From assembly GCA_023395595.1 (NCBI GenBank), contig JAEWYO010000013.1, positions 1 through 7,244 of the forward strand: a stretch of 7,244 nt of DNA, read 5' to 3'. The translations under genes were made by a program, and so were the position numbers. Origin of the DNA: Bacillota bacterium. Lineage in GTDB: Bacteria > Bacillota > Clostridia > Christensenellales > CAG-138. The notes under the pieces were generated by a model that ran no database searches, was not told the DNA's origin, and saw only the letters and a program-made list of their open reading frames with translations. Shown piece after piece: positions 5,850 to 7,244 of this stretch. Within the stretch, counting starts at the first letter, position 1; each line of letters begins with the position of its first letter.

Positions 5850-6479
5850 TCAGTCTTTTTTTGCGTCGATGTAGGAATATAGGGTGTATTTGCTGATGCC
5901 GAAATATTTCGACACCTTGTCGCCGCTCTTGGTAACGAGGAAAGCCCCCGCCTGATAGAGAAACTGAATCGCCGCGATCTTGTCTTCCTTGGTCATCATC
6001 GCGACAGGTTTACCGACGATGGCGACGCTTTGCTCGATGAGATCGTCAAGCAGATCGTTGACGTTCTGCGGAATACGCTCCGGCAGGGTCGGCTCGCTGT
6101 TGTGATGGAGTACGGAAGAGATCGCGCGTTCCGCCATCAGTAGTTCGGTGATGTCATAGTTGATGGAGAGCACGCCTTCGATCACACCTTCGCTGTTGCG
6201 CAGGTAGACGGTGCTGGATTTGAGCACTCTGCCGTCGCGCGTCTTGGTGAGATAGCCAAGTTCGTCCACCAGCGTCGGGTCGTGTTTGCGCTGAATCGCT
6301 TCGAGTACCACGCGGGAGGCGCTGCCGCCGGCCTGACGGTGGGAGACATGACCGTTTTCAATCGCAACGATCGTGTGCTCGGTGTCGTCGCCGGAGATGT
6401 CATGCACGACGACTTCGCTGCTCTCGCCAAACTCAGAAGTGATGGCTTTGGCGAGCCGCTGCAAAAATTCCAAATCCAT
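5850..6479 (-). CDS. YheO-like PAS/helix-turn-helix transcriptional regulator
   Basis: The protein has 209 residues. The N-terminal part (about 4-115) matches the YheO-like PAS domain (PF08348). Key stretches are SSEVVVHDISG (20-30), a central KTRDGRVLKSSTVYLRN (79-95) and GVLSINYDIT (102-111). The C-terminal part (about 160-209) matches the HTH_22 DNA-binding domain (PF13309): TKEDKIAAIQFLYQAGAFLV, then DKVSKYFGISKYTLYSYID as the helix-turn-helix. These proteins are thought to sense a small molecule through the PAS domain; the ligand is unknown. As the first gene of the operon with ygeY and ygeW, it most likely controls them and itself, with a substrate of the pathway as the likely inducer; that is inference. 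The start at 6479 is set by AAGGAAGAGGG eight bases upstream. The longer reading from 6518 would add 13 residues upstream of that site and has no family support. Confidence 0.9.
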   Translation of the reverse strand: MDLEFLQRLAKAITSEFGESSEVVVHDISGDDTEHTIVAIENGHVSHRQAGGSASRVVLEAIQRKHDPTLVDELGYLTKTRDGRVLKSSTVYLRNSEGVIEGVLSINYDITELLMAERAISSVLHHNSEPTLPERIPQNVNDLLDDLIEQSVAIVGKPVAMMTKEDKIAAIQFLYQAGAFLVTKSGDKVSKYFGISKYTLYSYIDAKKD

Positions 6480-6487
6480 GTCGCGAA

Positions 6488-6498
6488 CCCTCTTCCTT
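6488..6498 (-). promoter_or_regulatory. Ribosome binding site that fixes the regulator start
   Basis: AAGGAAGAGGG on the minus strand ends eight bases before ATG 6479. It would lie inside the coding region if ATG 6518 were used. Confidence 0.75.
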
Positions 6499-6502
6499 AT
6501 AA

Positions 6503-6531
6503 ATAATATACAGAACAAAACGAAAAAACAA
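6503..6531 (-). promoter_or_regulatory. Possible second promoter close to the regulator gene
   Basis: On the minus strand TTGTTT and TATTAT (6503-6508) are separated by 17 bases. The -10 is good and the -35 is weak. The transcript would start only about 17 bases before the ATG. In such AT-rich DNA this may be chance. Confidence 0.3.
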
Positions 6532-6540
6532 GCAGGAAAA

Positions 6541-6592
6541 CAAATATATTTTATCGAACCTCAAATATTTTTTGTTCCCGTGCTCTAAATAT
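6541..6592. promoter_or_regulatory. Candidate operator region with three AAATAT motifs
   Basis: CAAATAT at 6541, CAAATAT at 6562 and TAAATAT at 6586 lie on the plus strand at spacings of 21 and 24 bases, about two helical turns each. They sit between the upstream minus-strand promoter and the regulator gene, where autorepression would act. The region is AT-rich, so chance cannot be excluded. Confidence 0.3.
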
Positions 6593-6599
6593 TAATTTG

Positions 6600-6629
6600 A
6601 TTGTATCATAAAACAAAAGTAGATGGCAA
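6600..6629 (-). promoter_or_regulatory. Promoter of the regulator-ygeY-ygeW operon
   Basis: On the minus strand a -35 TTGCCA (6624-6629, five of six consensus bases) is followed after 18 bases by an extended -10, TGATACAAT (TACAAT at 6600-6605). The predicted start is near 6593, giving a leader of about 115 bases. Confidence 0.65.
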
Positions 6630-6763
6630 AAATTTTTGAGGCAAACGGCATAAAGCGGCGTATTTCCGGCGTTTTGGAGACAGGTGTGGATCAAAAACCG
6701 GTAAAATGACGAAAATTCAGGATTTTGCCATACAGAGTGCGTAACAAACTCACGTTTCCTTTC

Positions 6764-6792
6764 TTGTACTTCCGTTTGAAATACGGTAAAAT
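6764..6792 (+). promoter_or_regulatory. Promoter of the DUF1292 gene
   Basis: TTGTAC (6764-6769) and TAAAAT (6787-6792) are 17 bases apart. The -10 is strong and the -35 moderate. Transcription would start near 6799, about 38 bases before ATG 6837. The 9-mer CGGTAAAAT that holds the -10 also occurs at 6699-6707, without a usable -35. Confidence 0.55.
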
Positions 6793-6836
6793 AAATTGAC
6801 CTGAAAACAGGCAGAAACGTAAAGGTGGTGAACCGC

Positions 6837-7178
6837 ATGGAAGAAGAACGCGATTTGGTGGTTTTTTCCGACGACGAGGGCAATGAGTTTGAACTTGAGA
6901 TCGTAGACTATTTTGATTATGAAGGTCAGGAATACGCGGTGCTGGTCGATCCCGAGAGCGGTTGCAGCTGTGGCTGTGGCTGTGAATGTGACGACGAAGA
7001 GTGCGAAGGCGAACATGATCACGAGCATGGCTCGGAAGTCTATATCATGAAGATCGTCGTCAATGGCGAATATGAAGAGTTTCTCCCCGCGGACGAGGAC
7101 AAGATGGAAGCCCTCTCCAAGATCGTGGAAGAACGCTTTGAAGCCATGGAAGACGAAGACGAAGAAGACGACGAGTAA
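6837..7178 (+). CDS. DUF1292 family protein with a Cys/His-rich insertion
   Basis: The protein has 113 residues. The start at ATG 6837 is supported by AAAGGTGG eight bases upstream. An in-frame GTG at 6825 would overlap that site and is rejected. The N-terminal part (LVVFSDDEGNEFELEIVDYFDYEGQEYAVLVD, about 7-38) is the typical DUF1292 strand pattern, and residues 67-104 continue it. Between them lies GCSCGCGCECDDEECEG followed by HDHEHG. Cys are at 43, 45, 47, 49, 51 and 56, and His at 60, 62 and 64. This looks like a metal-binding segment. The C terminus is strongly acidic (EDEDEEDDE). No signal peptide or membrane segment is present, so it is probably cytoplasmic. DUF1292 proteins (such as Bacillus YrzB) have no firm function and often lie near a Holliday junction resolvase gene; here the gene stands alone with its own promoter and terminator. 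Family assignment is good; metal binding is inference. Confidence 0.82.
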   Translation: MEEERDLVVFSDDEGNEFELEIVDYFDYEGQEYAVLVDPESGCSCGCGCECDDEECEGEHDHEHGSEVYIMKIVVNGEYEEFLPADEDKMEALSKIVEERFEAMEDEDEEDDE

Positions 7179-7207
7179 CCCAAGTCTTACGGAATCAAAA
7201 CCCATTA

Positions 7208-7244
7208 AACCCGCGGCAGAATCTGCCTGCGGGTTTTCTTTTTT
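7208..7244 (+). terminator. Rho-independent terminator of the DUF1292 gene
   Basis: Arms 7208-7219 (AACCCGCGGCAG) and 7223-7235 (CTGCCTGCGGGTT) pair over 12 positions with one bulged base and one G-U pair. The tail TTTTCTTTTTT follows and runs to the window edge. It lies 29 bases after the stop. Confidence 0.88.

Noticed and set aside
6551..7205. Minus-strand ORFs opposite the DUF1292 gene and its upstream region
   Set aside because: The Phe/Val/His-rich translations are the complement of acidic codons. The plus strand has promoter, ribosome binding site, family match and terminator.

Overview
The window looks like chromosomal DNA from an anaerobic, gut-type member of the Clostridia. The support is strong AGGAGG-type ribosome binding sites, rho-independent terminators, a Gram-positive style lipoprotein, a DUF1292 protein, and GC-rich palindromic repeats of the kind common in such genomes. 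No taxonomic marker is present, so this placement is an inference. I see no tRNA, rRNA, CRISPR array, transposase or phage gene.

Layout. Positions 1-2742 hold a plus-strand gene string. It starts with a 5'-truncated gene and its tandem paralog, a lipoprotein (start 640). An N-terminally anchored phosphodiester glycosidase (NAGPA-type) follows (1353-2507), then a 73-residue two-helix membrane protein (2521-2742). A rho-independent terminator closes the string at 2807-2842. The stretch 2743-3100 has no gene. It holds that terminator, an inverted pair of 28-bp palindromic repeats (2899-2926 and 3013-3040) and a 13-bp GC-rich hairpin (3046-3075), which lies at the end of the converging operon.

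Positions 3101-6479 form a minus-strand operon. In transcription order it encodes a YheO-type PAS/helix-turn-helix regulator, a YgeY-family M20 hydrolase and a YgeW-type knotted carbamoyltransferase. In other bacteria YgeW and YgeY sit in the selenium-linked anaerobic purine/ureide catabolism cluster with diaminopropionate ammonia-lyase, a dihydropyrimidinase-like amidohydrolase and carbamate kinase. Here only the two enzymes and a regulator appear, and the window shows intact genes on both sides. Any partner enzymes must therefore be encoded elsewhere or be absent. Between ygeY and ygeW two overlapping stem-loops form a terminator-like element that may set the ratio of the two enzymes.

The 357-base gap 6480-6836 carries divergent promoters. 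Leftward is an extended -10 promoter for the regulator operon, with three AAATAT motifs between it and the gene. Rightward is a sigma-A-like promoter for a monocistronic DUF1292 protein (6837-7178). That protein has an unusual Cys/His cluster, and its own terminator closes the window.

Most notable points: the minimal regulator-ygeY-ygeW operon with its intercistronic twin hairpins, the extra segments in YgeY, and the CxCxCxCxC plus His cluster in the DUF1292 protein.
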